From assembly GCA_964510225.1 (NCBI GenBank), contig CAZEAN010000098.1:1-21416 (forward strand): 21,416 bases of DNA, given 5' to 3'. The notes under the pieces were generated by a model. It was not told the origin of the DNA, ran no database searches, and saw only the letters and a program-made list of their open reading frames with translations. The translations under genes and the position numbers were made by a program. Of this stretch, positions 7,688 through 15,016 are shown one piece after another (the stretch's first letter is position 1; each line of letters opens with the position of its first letter). The stretch comes from CAZEAN01 sp964510225. GTDB taxonomy: Bacteria; Planctomycetota; Planctomycetia; Isosphaerales; Isosphaeraceae.

Positions 7688-7990
7688 ATGGCAGATCAAG
7701 AAGAAACAACACCAGCGCCAGACCCAAGGCTGAAAGTCCTTAAGAAATTCCGTGGTCGATTCCTTCCGAAAGGTCGGCTCCGGGAACGCCATCGCGAGTT
7801 GATCAAGCGCTGGGATTCTGGCGATGATCACGGCGGTGTTACTTTAGAAGAGTTGAAGTCGCTCCTCGATGATTGGCGGACGGATCAAGCAAGGCGACGT
7901 GGAGAGCGTCCAGCTCAGCCTCTGGGAACTTCGGACGTGCCGTCAACAGAAGAGGGAAGCAGCACAGCCGAGCCCGCTGCACAGTCATAA
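7688..7990 (+). CDS. Small charged hypothetical protein
   Basis: 100 aa, no recognised family. It has three parts: an acidic/Pro start (ADQEETTPAPDP), a strongly basic helical core (about residues 14-73, with KVLKKFRGRFLPKGRLRER and LIKRWDSGDDHGGVTLEEL), and a low-complexity acidic tail rich in Ser, Glu, Pro and Ala. The core suggests binding to nucleic acid or an acidic partner, but that is inference. The DSGDDHGGVTLEEL stretch vaguely recalls an EF-hand-like loop before a helix, but a single such match is weak. It ends 49 nt before alanine dehydrogenase on the same strand, so the two may share a transcript. The ribosome binding site is weak (GGA close to the ATG), so the start is less certain. 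Confidence 0.6.
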   Translation: MADQEETTPAPDPRLKVLKKFRGRFLPKGRLRERHRELIKRWDSGDDHGGVTLEELKSLLDDWRTDQARRRGERPAQPLGTSDVPSTEEGSSTAEPAAQS

Positions 7991-8027
7991 ATCTGATTCC
8001 AGAACAGGTCCGCCCGTCTGACTTCGT

Positions 8028-8031
8028 GGAG
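8028..8031 (+). promoter_or_regulatory. Shine-Dalgarno fixing the ald start
   Basis: GGAG sits 8 nt before the ATG at 8040. A GTG at 8031, in the same frame, overlaps this site and so is not the likely start. Starting at 8040 also gives exactly the N-terminus expected for the family. Confidence 0.7.
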
Positions 8032-8039
8032 TGGTGCCA

Positions 8040-9152
8040 ATGATCGTCGGGGTCCCTCGGGAGATCAAGCAGGATGAGTATCGAGTCGGCATGCTCCCCG
8101 TCGGTGTTGAGGAGTTGACCGGTGCCGGCCATCAGGTCCTCATCGAGTCGGGAGCTGGATTGGGGTCAGGAATTATAGACGACGAATATCGAGCGGTCGG
8201 CGCTACGATCGTTCCTCGCGCTGACGATGTCTGGAGCGAGGCCGACCTCACCGTTAAGGTAAAGGAACCTCAAGCATCGGAGTGGCCCCTGATGCGTCGA
8301 GGGCAGATGCTCTTCACTTACTTCCACTTCGCGGCTGACGAAGCATTGACCACCGCTGTCCTTGAGAGCGGTGTGACCGCGATTGCTTATGAGACCCTCG
8401 GCGACCGTCGCGGCTCTCTTCCACTCCTCACACCGATGAGCGAAGTGGCAGGTCGAATGAGTATTCAGCAGGGGGCGAAATATCTCGAACGGCCGCAAGA
8501 AGGTCGTGGGATTCTCCTCGCGGGTGTCCCTGGAGTCGCACCCGCAGAGGTCGCGATTCTCGGCGGTGGCGTGGTTGGTTCCAATGCTGCCAAAGTCGCC
8601 GCGGGTCTCGGTGCCAATGTTCGGATCCTCGATATCAATCTTGATCGACTCCGGTACCTTGACGACATTATGCCGCCCAATGTCACAACACTTTATTCCG
8701 ATCGACACACGATCCTTGAGTCGGTCATCCAGGCCGACCTTGTTGTCGGTGCCGTCTTGATCGCCGGGGCTCGGGCACCGAGATTGGTCCGGCAGATCGA
8801 CTTAAAGCGGATGAAACCTGGTGCGGTAATTGTCGATGTTGCCATCGATCAAGGTGGCTGTATCGAAACAAGTAAACCTACCACGCATCGTAGTCCCACC
8901 TACGTCATTGACGATGTGGTTCACTATTGTGTGACAAATATGCCAGGAGCTGTCGGTAAGACAAGTACTTACGCCCTCTGTAATGTTACCTTGCCCTATG
9001 TTTTGAAGCTGGCCAATCAAGGGTGGCGACAAGTTGCGACTCAGTTCGAAGGGGTTGCACAAGGAATCAATATGGTCGACGGTCGTTTAACGAACCGAGC
9101 TGTTGCTGAGACCTTCGATCTGCCGTTCGTCTCCTGGACCGAGGCCGCGTGA
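8040..9152 (+). CDS. ald: Alanine dehydrogenase
   Basis: 370 aa, the standard length. Ald catalyses the reversible NAD-dependent conversion of L-alanine to pyruvate and ammonia in the cytoplasm. From the ATG at 8040 the protein begins MIVGVPREIKQDEYRVGMLP. The catalytic and substrate residues fall at the positions known for the family: Arg15, Lys75 (in VKVKEP), His96 (in FTYFHFAAD) and Asp270 (in VDVAIDQGG). GGGVVG at 175-180 is the NAD-binding loop of the central Rossmann domain. It may support use of alanine as carbon or nitrogen source or NADH recycling. The upstream 100-aa gene may be co-transcribed; the downstream acidic gene starts 160 nt later. Confidence 0.95.
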   Translation: MIVGVPREIKQDEYRVGMLPVGVEELTGAGHQVLIESGAGLGSGIIDDEYRAVGATIVPRADDVWSEADLTVKVKEPQASEWPLMRRGQMLFTYFHFAADEALTTAVLESGVTAIAYETLGDRRGSLPLLTPMSEVAGRMSIQQGAKYLERPQEGRGILLAGVPGVAPAEVAILGGGVVGSNAAKVAAGLGANVRILDINLDRLRYLDDIMPPNVTTLYSDRHTILESVIQADLVVGAVLIAGARAPRLVRQIDLKRMKPGAVIVDVAIDQGGCIETSKPTTHRSPTYVIDDVVHYCVTNMPGAVGKTSTYALCNVTLPYVLKLANQGWRQVATQFEGVAQGINMVDGRLTNRAVAETFDLPFVSWTEAA

Positions 9153-9312
9153 CTCGTTAGCATGCGGTCTTGAACAGTTGACCGGTCCTAAGCCACGAAC
9201 AATCGTTGCGTTCCTGGTTGGACGAAGACAAAGCACGGAGTCGGTTAGTCTTGGCGATCGCCTTGCCGTCTCGTGCGACGTTTCTTCTCTTAAGATCAAG
9301 AGGTACGGAACC

Positions 9313-9597
9313 ATGAGTGATGACGTCGAACATAATCACGATCAGGACGAAATTGATCCGACCGAGTTGCTTCAAGAACTTGGTGCTGATACAAAGACGC
9401 AGATCTTCCTCTCGATGCGGCAACAGAATATTGAACTACTCGACATCGCAGCTCGAATCGCCGGATTTTCTGACACCAATGCTCCGTTGAGTGGTGATGA
9501 CACAGAATTGGCGATGAGGACGATCTGGAAGCTCTACTCAGAATTCTACTCCTGGGTGGATCCCGAAGAAGTCGAAGACGAGGATGACGACGAATGA
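9313..9597 (+). CDS. Small acidic hypothetical protein coupled to mtnA
   Basis: 94 aa from the ATG at 9313, supported by AGAGG at 9299-9303, 9 nt upstream; the frame is open further back but that part lacks protein character. The protein is very acidic: the start is SDDVEHNHDQDEIDPTELL and the end is VDPEEVEDEDDDE. Between them is a probable helical region (LLQELGADTKTQIFLSMRQQ, then LLDIAARIAGF). No family was recognised. Its TGA (9595-9597) overlaps the mtnA ATG (9594-9596) as ATGA, so translation is probably coupled and it may serve or regulate MtnA. A small adaptor or chaperone-like role is possible but unsupported beyond the context. Confidence 0.7.
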   Translation: MSDDVEHNHDQDEIDPTELLQELGADTKTQIFLSMRQQNIELLDIAARIAGFSDTNAPLSGDDTELAMRTIWKLYSEFYSWVDPEEVEDEDDDE

Positions 9598-10691
9598 CCG
9601 AGCAGGCCCACGGATTGCCTCGATCGGAAACAGTCACCGATACAGTCGGTTGGGTCGGATCGGCGTCCGAGGGTTATGTTCGACTGATTGATCAGACACG
9701 ATTGCCGACCGACTTCGTGCAAATTGATTGCAAAGATGTTGATGCTGTTTGGGAAGCAATCCACTCCCTTCGGGTCCGAGGCGCTCCGGCGATTGGGATC
9801 GCCGCCGCCTACGGATCGGTCCTCGGCGCACGTCGAAATGGTCTAGACGAAGTGGCTCAGATCCAAGAGGCACTCCATCAGACTTCAGACCATCTCCGGA
9901 CGAGCCGACCGACGGCGGTAAACCTCTTCTGGGCCCTCGACCGGATGGAGGCAGTCGCCGATGATCCCGGCGCGATTTACGATACGCCCACGGCGTTACT
10001 CGATCGCCTCTTACGCGAGGCCCGCAAGATCGAGGACGAAGATCGAGCGATGTGCCGATCGATCGGTCGGTATGGTGCTGACTTAATTACCAAGGGCTCT
10101 GGCGTTCTCACCCATTGCAATGCCGGCGGTCTCGCCACCGCAGATTATGGGACTGCCCTCGCAGTGATCTTCTCGGCGGTGGAACAAGGTAAAGAACTCC
10201 GGGTCTTTGCTGACGAAACTCGGCCCTTATTGCAGGGAGCACGCTTGACGGCCTGGGAACTCCAACGTCGAGGGATTCCGGTCACACTGATCTGCGATGG
10301 GATGGCGGCACAAGTGATGAAAGAGGGTAAGGTTCAAGCCGTCGTGGTCGGAGCCGATCGGATTGCAGCAAACGGCGACACTGCGAACAAGATCGGGACC
10401 TATTCGGTTGCACTCGGTGCCAAAGCACACGGGATCCCGTTTTACGTTGCCGCGCCGCGCTCTACTTTTGATTTCAGTCTTTCGGATGGCTCAGGGATTC
10501 CGATTGAACAACGCGATCCCGCTGAAATTACCCAAGGATTCGGCAAGGTGACAGCGCCCGATGGGATCGATGTCTATAATCCCGCATTTGATGTGACGCC
10601 TGCGAGCCTGATCGATGCGATCATCACCGACCGAGGCGTTATTCAACCGGTAACGACCGCGCAGATTCGCTCGGTCCTCCAAGGTTCATAA
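9594..10691 (+). CDS. mtnA: Methylthioribose-1-phosphate isomerase
   Basis: 365 aa. MtnA converts 5-methylthioribose-1-phosphate to the ribulose form in the methionine salvage pathway, in the cytoplasm. The eIF2B-like fold signature is clear: RGAPAIGIAAAYG (62-74), the catalytic Cys175 in THCNAGGLATADYGTALA, and the catalytic Asp255 in VVGADRIAANGDTANKIGTY. These motifs separate MtnA from the related eIF2B subunits and ribose-1,5-bisphosphate isomerases. The start is the ATG overlapping the stop of the preceding acidic gene, which puts the N-terminal helix at normal length. No other methionine salvage gene is seen in the window. It is convergent with the ABC exporter. Confidence 0.95.
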   Translation: MTEQAHGLPRSETVTDTVGWVGSASEGYVRLIDQTRLPTDFVQIDCKDVDAVWEAIHSLRVRGAPAIGIAAAYGSVLGARRNGLDEVAQIQEALHQTSDHLRTSRPTAVNLFWALDRMEAVADDPGAIYDTPTALLDRLLREARKIEDEDRAMCRSIGRYGADLITKGSGVLTHCNAGGLATADYGTALAVIFSAVEQGKELRVFADETRPLLQGARLTAWELQRRGIPVTLICDGMAAQVMKEGKVQAVVVGADRIAANGDTANKIGTYSVALGAKAHGIPFYVAAPRSTFDFSLSDGSGIPIEQRDPAEITQGFGKVTAPDGIDVYNPAFDVTPASLIDAIITDRGVIQPVTTAQIRSVLQGS

Positions 10692-10732
10692 AGACTCCTC
10701 GGTGACCGATGCCTCGTAGTTGACTGACCGAA

Positions 10733-12661
10733 TTAAACACGCTCTTCTAATCGTTGCATGTCGACCATCTCGAAGTAAAGGCCGTTACGGTCCATGAGTT
10801 CTTCGTGCGAACCGATTTCGACCACCCTGCCACCTTCCATCACGAGGATCCGGCTTGCCTCTCGGATCGTGCTGAGCCGGTGCGCAATCACGAACGAAGT
10901 GCGATCACGCATCAGGTCATCAAGTGCACGTTGAATCAGCCGCTCGCTTTCAGTGTCGAGATTGCTGGTCGCCTCATCGAGGATGAAGATCAAGGGATCG
11001 GCGAGGATTGCCCGCGCGATCGCGAGTCGTTGACGCTGGCCACCCGAGAGTCGGACTCCACGTTCTCCGATCAGGGTTTCGTAGCCATCGGGGAGCGTTT
11101 CGATAAATCCTGAGGCATTGGCAGCATCTGCGGCCGACCGGATCGCGTTGAGATCGACGTGGCGGGCCGCGTAAGCGATATTTTCCGCGACGGTTCCGTC
11201 GAATAAGAAGACGTCTTGTTCAACGATCCCCAGCAGTTGACGATAGCGCTGTAACTCAATCTCGCGGAGATCGATGCCGTCGAGTCGAATCAAGCCGCTG
11301 GTTGGATCGTAGAACCGGGCGATCAAGTTGCAGAGGGTCGTCTTCCCAGCGCCGCTTCGGCCCACCAACGCGATTGTCTCGCCAGGCTCCACCTCAAGGT
11401 CGATCCCCTTAATCACATATTCGTCCTGGCCGGGGTAGCGAAAGTGAAGATCTTCGAGGGAGATCCGGCCAATTGCGTTCTGTTTTTCGATCCGGATCGA
11501 TCCTGGATTGTCTGCCATCTCCACCGGTTCTCCGAGGAGATCGAGGACGCGGTCAAATCCAGAGAGATTGTTCTGGAGCGCAGTCATGTTGGTCGCTAAA
11601 ACCCCAATTGGCTCCAGGAGCATCGCGAGATAGAACAAGAACATCATCAAGTCGCCCGGTGAGAGTCGATCGTTAAGGACCTGCCATCCGCCGTAGAAGA
11701 GCACCGCCCCCGAAGTCGCGGGCAAGAGAAGTTCCCAGAAGATGTCGAAGATCCGGGCCCGATACCAGCCCGCCATCTCAAGTCGGGTTAATAGGTGACT
11801 CTCGCGGACGTAACGGACGGCCTCGGTCTGGAGTCTCCCGAATGCACGGACAACCCGCATCCCGCTGAAGGTCTCAGTCGATTTCGCGTCGATTTCCTGG
11901 CGCTGTCGTCGGGCCCTTCGATGAATTGGTCGGAGAACCTTGTTCCAGAGTCGGTCGGCCCAGTAGGCCGTCGGGATCAACGCAATTACCCCGAGCAGAA
12001 AGAGCCAGTCGATCCAAGCCAGGACGATTAAGCCGCCGATCAACTGAGCGACTGCCCGCCAGGGGTTGTAAATCATGTTGAAGACCATGTCGCCCGGCGC
12101 GCCGGCATCTTCGCGGAGGACACTGGCAAGGCCCCCGGACTTCAACTGATAGACTCGGTGCAATGGTAGCCTTGAGGCGTGTTCGAAGACTTGGCGTCGA
12201 ACCTTTACTTGTAGCTGTTTCGCGATCCGAGTCGCACGCCAACGCGACCAGACAGCGATCACCATTCCCGTCGTTGACGAGACAAAGAGGAGAATCACGA
12301 CCGCACCTAGTCGCCCCGACGAACTCGTCGGAATCGGGAGCCAACTGGGAACGGAGTCGGGCAGGGGACGTTCGAGGAGGACATAGTCGATCACGATCTT
12401 GGTTGCAGCCGGCGGGATCAGTCCGATGATCGTGGCGATCGTTAAGCCGACCAAGGCCGCCACGAGGATCTTCCGATGCCCTTTGAGAAGTTGAATCAAC
12501 TCTCGATATAAGATAAAGATCGATCGATGATTGGCCTTCGGTTTTGCTTGGGCGTCTTTGTCGCTCACCGAATCCGACCGTGGATCGACCGACTCGGGAT
12601 TCTGTTGTTGGAGGATCTCCTGAAGTCGTGCTCGGCTAGCTTGTTGATGGCGAACGCTCAA
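10733..12661 (-). CDS. ABC exporter, MsbA-like (membrane domain fused to ATPase)
   Basis: 642 aa half-transporter that would work as a homodimer in the inner membrane. Residues 1-45 are a polar extension. Transmembrane segments follow at about 65-90, 118-138, 203-232 and 308-360. The ATPase domain has Walker A GRSGAGKTT (434-442), the LSGGQRQRLAIARA signature (538-551), Walker B IFILDEATSNLD (558-569) and the switch His593 (IAHRLS). The layout fits MsbA/lipid A flippases and multidrug exporters; with lipid A genes in the window an MsbA-like role is plausible but unproven. The start codon is TTG at 12659-12661, backed by AAGGA 9 nt upstream. That TTG overlaps the stop of a possible small ORF. 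It is convergent with mtnA. Confidence 0.9.
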   Translation of the reverse strand: MSVRHQQASRARLQEILQQQNPESVDPRSDSVSDKDAQAKPKANHRSIFILYRELIQLLKGHRKILVAALVGLTIATIIGLIPPAATKIVIDYVLLERPLPDSVPSWLPIPTSSSGRLGAVVILLFVSSTTGMVIAVWSRWRATRIAKQLQVKVRRQVFEHASRLPLHRVYQLKSGGLASVLREDAGAPGDMVFNMIYNPWRAVAQLIGGLIVLAWIDWLFLLGVIALIPTAYWADRLWNKVLRPIHRRARRQRQEIDAKSTETFSGMRVVRAFGRLQTEAVRYVRESHLLTRLEMAGWYRARIFDIFWELLLPATSGAVLFYGGWQVLNDRLSPGDLMMFLFYLAMLLEPIGVLATNMTALQNNLSGFDRVLDLLGEPVEMADNPGSIRIEKQNAIGRISLEDLHFRYPGQDEYVIKGIDLEVEPGETIALVGRSGAGKTTLCNLIARFYDPTSGLIRLDGIDLREIELQRYRQLLGIVEQDVFLFDGTVAENIAYAARHVDLNAIRSAADAANASGFIETLPDGYETLIGERGVRLSGGQRQRLAIARAILADPLIFILDEATSNLDTESERLIQRALDDLMRDRTSFVIAHRLSTIREASRILVMEGGRVVEIGSHEELMDRNGLYFEMVDMQRLEERV

Positions 12662-12828
12662 CGTGCTGATTCCTTTTGTGCCGGATCCTCAAACCGAAGA
12701 TGCTCAACAGAGGCGTCATGATTGTAGGCGATTCTTCCCTTCATCATCGCGTCGTTGACAAGCTTTCGGTCAGGAAAAGGTGATGATGGAAATCGAGTAG
12801 TTGTCCTCGGTGATTGCTGAGCTGACAT
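12658..12828 (-). CDS. Possible small ORF translationally coupled to the ABC exporter
   Basis: 56 aa from the ATG at 12826-12828; a GTG at 12847-12849 would add seven residues. The sequence starts MSAQQSPRTTTRFPSSPFPD and continues with charged residues including a segment AYNHDASVEHLRFEDPAQ. No signal peptide, membrane helix or known domain is visible. Support for a real gene is its position: its TGA overlaps the exporter's TTG start as TTGA, and the exporter's ribosome binding site lies in its 3' end. Upstream there is only a purine-rich GAAGAAAG rather than a canonical ribosome binding site. It could be a small partner or a leader that tunes exporter translation, or a chance ORF. Confidence 0.4.
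   Translation of the reverse strand: MSAQQSPRTTTRFPSSPFPDRKLVNDAMMKGRIAYNHDASVEHLRFEDPAQKESAR
12671..12675 (-). promoter_or_regulatory. Shine-Dalgarno for the TTG start of the ABC exporter
   Basis: On the minus strand AAGGA (in an A-rich AAAAGGA) lies 9 nt before the TTG at 12659-12661. No in-frame ATG offers a better site, so a TTG start is the best choice. The site lies inside the last codons of the possible small ORF, as expected for coupled genes. Confidence 0.6.
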
Positions 12829-12844
12829 AAGACTTTCTTCAAAG

Positions 12845-12891
12845 AGCACTTACAGCCGATCGTCGGATTGATATATTCGCTTTTAAGTGCT
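12845..12891. repeat. Inverted repeat with 8-bp arms in the divergent promoter region
   Basis: AGCACTTA at 12845-12852 is exactly complementary to TAAGTGCT at 12884-12891, with 31 bp between. The interior contains a CCGATCGTCGG partial dyad and an AT-rich stretch (GATATATT). It lies between the exporter/small ORF and the polymerase cassette, where a regulator of either transcript could bind; the 8-bp match may be chance. Confidence 0.35.
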
Positions 12892-12974
12892 GCTCGATTG
12901 GAGACTTGAGACGATCCTCTCTGGCTGGTGATCACTCTGGAAGGCTACCCCGGTTTAGAAATGACGCATCTTTC

Positions 12975-12990
12975 CTGGAACTGATTCTAG
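12975..12990. promoter_or_regulatory. Imperfect dyad upstream of the Y-family polymerase
   Basis: CTGGAACTGATTCTAG has 6-bp arms with one mismatch around 4 nt. It lies 21 nt before the polymerase ATG and next to a TACTAT -10-like element, a place where a repressor would block transcription. LexA sites differ widely between phyla, so an SOS-type operator is a guess. Confidence 0.3.
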
Positions 12991-13011
12991 GGAGATACTA
13001 TACTTTGGTCC

Positions 13012-14241
13012 ATGAAGGGTACAAACGTCACCATAGGGCACCTTGATGCCGATTGCTTTTATGCCTCTGCGGAACGTGTCCGGTTCCCAGAGTTGAGGGA
13101 CATCGCTGTTGCTGTCCTTGGCAACCAAGGTGCCTGTGTGATCGCCAAGAGCTACGAAATGAAGGCTTGGGGCGTCAAAACCGGGATGCCGATTTGGGAA
13201 GCGCTGCCGCTTTGCCCTGCGGGAGCGTATCTCAAGCGTGATTTTAGATGGTATGAGGTTGTCTCGCGTCGGATGTTGGAAGTCGTCCGCGAGATGAGCG
13301 ACCAGGTCGAGTTTTACTCCATTGATGAGTTCTTCTTTCGGACACGTCCGGATCCTCAAGAACCGCTCCGAAGTTACGCTGAGTCTCTGCAGCGGAGAAT
13401 TCTTGATGAAGTCGGGGTTCCCGTAAGCATCGGGATTGCGCGGAGTCGGACGCTCGCCAAGCTTGTCTCGGACACAGTGAAGCCGTTTGGAGTAGGGGTC
13501 CTCGCCGACCAAGATGCCGAACGTGCCTTTCTGAAAGATATCCCCGTCACTGAAATTTCAGGGATCGCAGGGAAAAGAGCCAAGAGGCTCTTGCCGTGGG
13601 GTGTGGTGACTTGTCTTGAGTTGGCCCAAGCCGACCGGAGGCTGATCAGAAATCTTTTGACCGCCTCAGGCGAAGTGTTGTGGTGGGAACTCCGGGGCGA
13701 AGCGGTCCAACCGATCCAGATCACCCGACCGCGCCACAAGGCACTCTCACGTGGGGGAAGTTTCGGAGAAGCGACCGACGACCCAATGGTGATTTATGCC
13801 TGGTTTGTCAGAAACCTAGAGCGGCTCATCGAAGAGCTGGAGTTCCATCGCCTGCTGACCAAGAAACTCTCCGTTTACCTTGCCTATCGTGGTGGTCAAT
13901 GGGGATCAGGAATGACCAAGCTCACAGTCGCCTCAGACCGTTTTGCCGTTCTTCTTGACGCAGGACGCTACTGCCTGCGGCAAGCCTACATGCGGCACCA
14001 ATGGGCGAATCGGATGCACATCATTGCTGAAGAACTTTGCGCCCACTCCCCTCGTCAGATGGGGTTCTTCGAGCGCGATGATCCACGAGCAGAGGCGCTG
14101 GCAACGCTGAAACGTTCGGTGAACCAACGCTTCGGTCGCTTTGCTTTACGGAGCGGGGCCACGCTACCGCTTTACGCGATCTATCAAGACAAATCGAACA
14201 AATATGACATCTGCGATATCAGAGGTAAATTCTGCTTTTAG
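13012..14241 (+). CDS. Y-family translesion DNA polymerase (DinB/UmuC-like)
   Basis: 409 aa. It would copy across damaged template bases. The palm begins IGHLDADCFYASAERV: Asp12 is the first metal ligand and Tyr17 sits at the ribonucleotide-excluding steric gate, as in UmuC-type enzymes. YSIDEFFF (102-109) supplies the catalytic Asp105-Glu106. SIGIARSRTLAKLVSDTVKP (139-158) is the conserved palm motif, followed by a helix-hairpin-helix thumb region (GIAGKRAKRLLPWGV). QMGFF at 349-353 matches the sliding-clamp binding motif. The C-terminal tail ends with YDICDIRGKFCF. No clear Shine-Dalgarno is at the expected distance (GGGAG lies 17 nt away), but the ATG gives the normal N-terminus. The next gene starts 6 nt after the stop, so they form one unit. 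Whether it is closer to DinB, UmuC or ImuB needs a tree; intact acidic residues argue against inactive ImuB. Confidence 0.88.
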   Translation: MKGTNVTIGHLDADCFYASAERVRFPELRDIAVAVLGNQGACVIAKSYEMKAWGVKTGMPIWEALPLCPAGAYLKRDFRWYEVVSRRMLEVVREMSDQVEFYSIDEFFFRTRPDPQEPLRSYAESLQRRILDEVGVPVSIGIARSRTLAKLVSDTVKPFGVGVLADQDAERAFLKDIPVTEISGIAGKRAKRLLPWGVVTCLELAQADRRLIRNLLTASGEVLWWELRGEAVQPIQITRPRHKALSRGGSFGEATDDPMVIYAWFVRNLERLIEELEFHRLLTKKLSVYLAYRGGQWGSGMTKLTVASDRFAVLLDAGRYCLRQAYMRHQWANRMHIIAEELCAHSPRQMGFFERDDPRAEALATLKRSVNQRFGRFALRSGATLPLYAIYQDKSNKYDICDIRGKFCF

Positions 14242-14247
14242 CAACGC

Positions 14248-14712
14248 ATGTGTACCGGCATCTCGCTCGGATGGAGCTTCATCCCCACGGAGTTGAAGGG
14301 GGAGTCACTGCGTCGACGTGTCTATCACCGTGATGGCAGGAGAGAAGTCTGGTTTCTCTACGACGACCTCTTTCCGCGGATCCCGGTGCGTCGTGATGGT
14401 CAATTTCAGATTGTCCGTTGGGGAAACGGGAGGCAACAGAGCCACTACCTTCCCCCAACCGGTTGGACCTGGAAGTCGACCGTCGAGAGCGGTTATTGGT
14501 CCGAAATCGGAGGGGTTTTCGTCGACATTCCTGCAACTTTCGCCTACGACCGTGGCGTTTGGATGCATGTCCAACAGGGAATCCGTGGCATTCTTGTTCC
14601 TGATGAAAAACGCTGGGCGGTCTGTTATATGATGTGTGAACCGTCGAGCCATTACTATCAGATCATGACGAAGAGCAATCGGATGCCGGTCTTTATCGAT
14701 CAACAGTATTGA
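14248..14712 (+). CDS. Small protein beginning Met-Cys, possible divergent SRAP (YedK/HMCES-like)
   Basis: 154 aa. SRAP proteins use an N-terminal Cys2 exposed after Met removal to form a DNA-protein crosslink at abasic sites. This protein begins MCTGISLGWSFIP, placing a Cys at position 2. Further matches in order are FPRIPVRRDGQFQIVRWGN (like the PVxR...MRWG segment), GIRGILVPDE (like RCLVPAD) and IMTKSNRMPVFID (like the IHDRMPVIL ending). However the catalytic His of the IHxRMP motif is replaced by Ser, and the usual Asn and Glu residues could not be aligned, so activity as in YedK is doubtful. It lies 6 nt after the translesion polymerase, a context in which SRAP genes are known to occur. 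No signal peptide or membrane segment is seen. The family assignment is tentative; a lineage-specific partner of the polymerase is the alternative. Confidence 0.65.
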   Translation: MCTGISLGWSFIPTELKGESLRRRVYHRDGRREVWFLYDDLFPRIPVRRDGQFQIVRWGNGRQQSHYLPPTGWTWKSTVESGYWSEIGGVFVDIPATFAYDRGVWMHVQQGIRGILVPDEKRWAVCYMMCEPSSHYYQIMTKSNRMPVFIDQQY

Positions 14713-15016
14713 TCTGGGCAAATTGACATTTATCTTCTTTACTAAAGTCCCATCGAATGGTTGTATTCCGATTAACTACTCTTCGATCCTGACCGGCGGC
14801 TCTGCCTTTTTGAGCAAACTCTGCTTGGCAAGATTGTCAAGATTCGTTAATGTCCGCGCTCAAGCTGTTGTGCGTCGGTTGATTTTGCTCTTGTGATGAT
14901 ACTGCCTACCGACGGCAGAGTTCGGATGGAGCCGACACAAGAACGGTGCCCGGAGGTGCCGTGACGGTGGTTCGAGCTGAAAGATCGCGGACCCAACAAG
15001 GATGGGGGATCGCTCA
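14713..15016. other. 304-bp intergenic region
   Basis: No convincing gene. A TTGACA occurs at 14723-14728 just after the polymerase cassette, but no -10 box is at proper spacing. The region should contain the terminator of the cassette and the promoter of the SPOR-like gene; no strong hairpin with a T-run was seen. Confidence 0.45.

Larger units (their letters stand above)
12829..13011. other. Divergent promoter region of exporter and polymerase cassette
   Basis: Counting the doubtful small ORF as non-coding, the gap is 350 bp (12662-13011). No recognisable LexA box of the E. coli or Bacillus type was found. Just before the polymerase a dyad CTGGAA-N4-TTCTAG is present and TACTAT at 12996-13001 could be a -10 element, leaving a very short leader. 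Confidence 0.4.

Noticed and set aside
8166..8708. Minus-strand ORF of 180 aa inside ald
   Set aside because: Fully covered by ald, whose catalytic residues are all present.
12955..13512. Minus-strand ORF of 185 aa at the start of the polymerase gene
   Set aside because: Antisense to the conserved polymerase palm domain; composition is unconvincing.
14971..14990. GGTTCGAG resembling a tRNA T-loop
   Set aside because: No matching acceptor, anticodon or D arms around it; no tRNA can be folded here.
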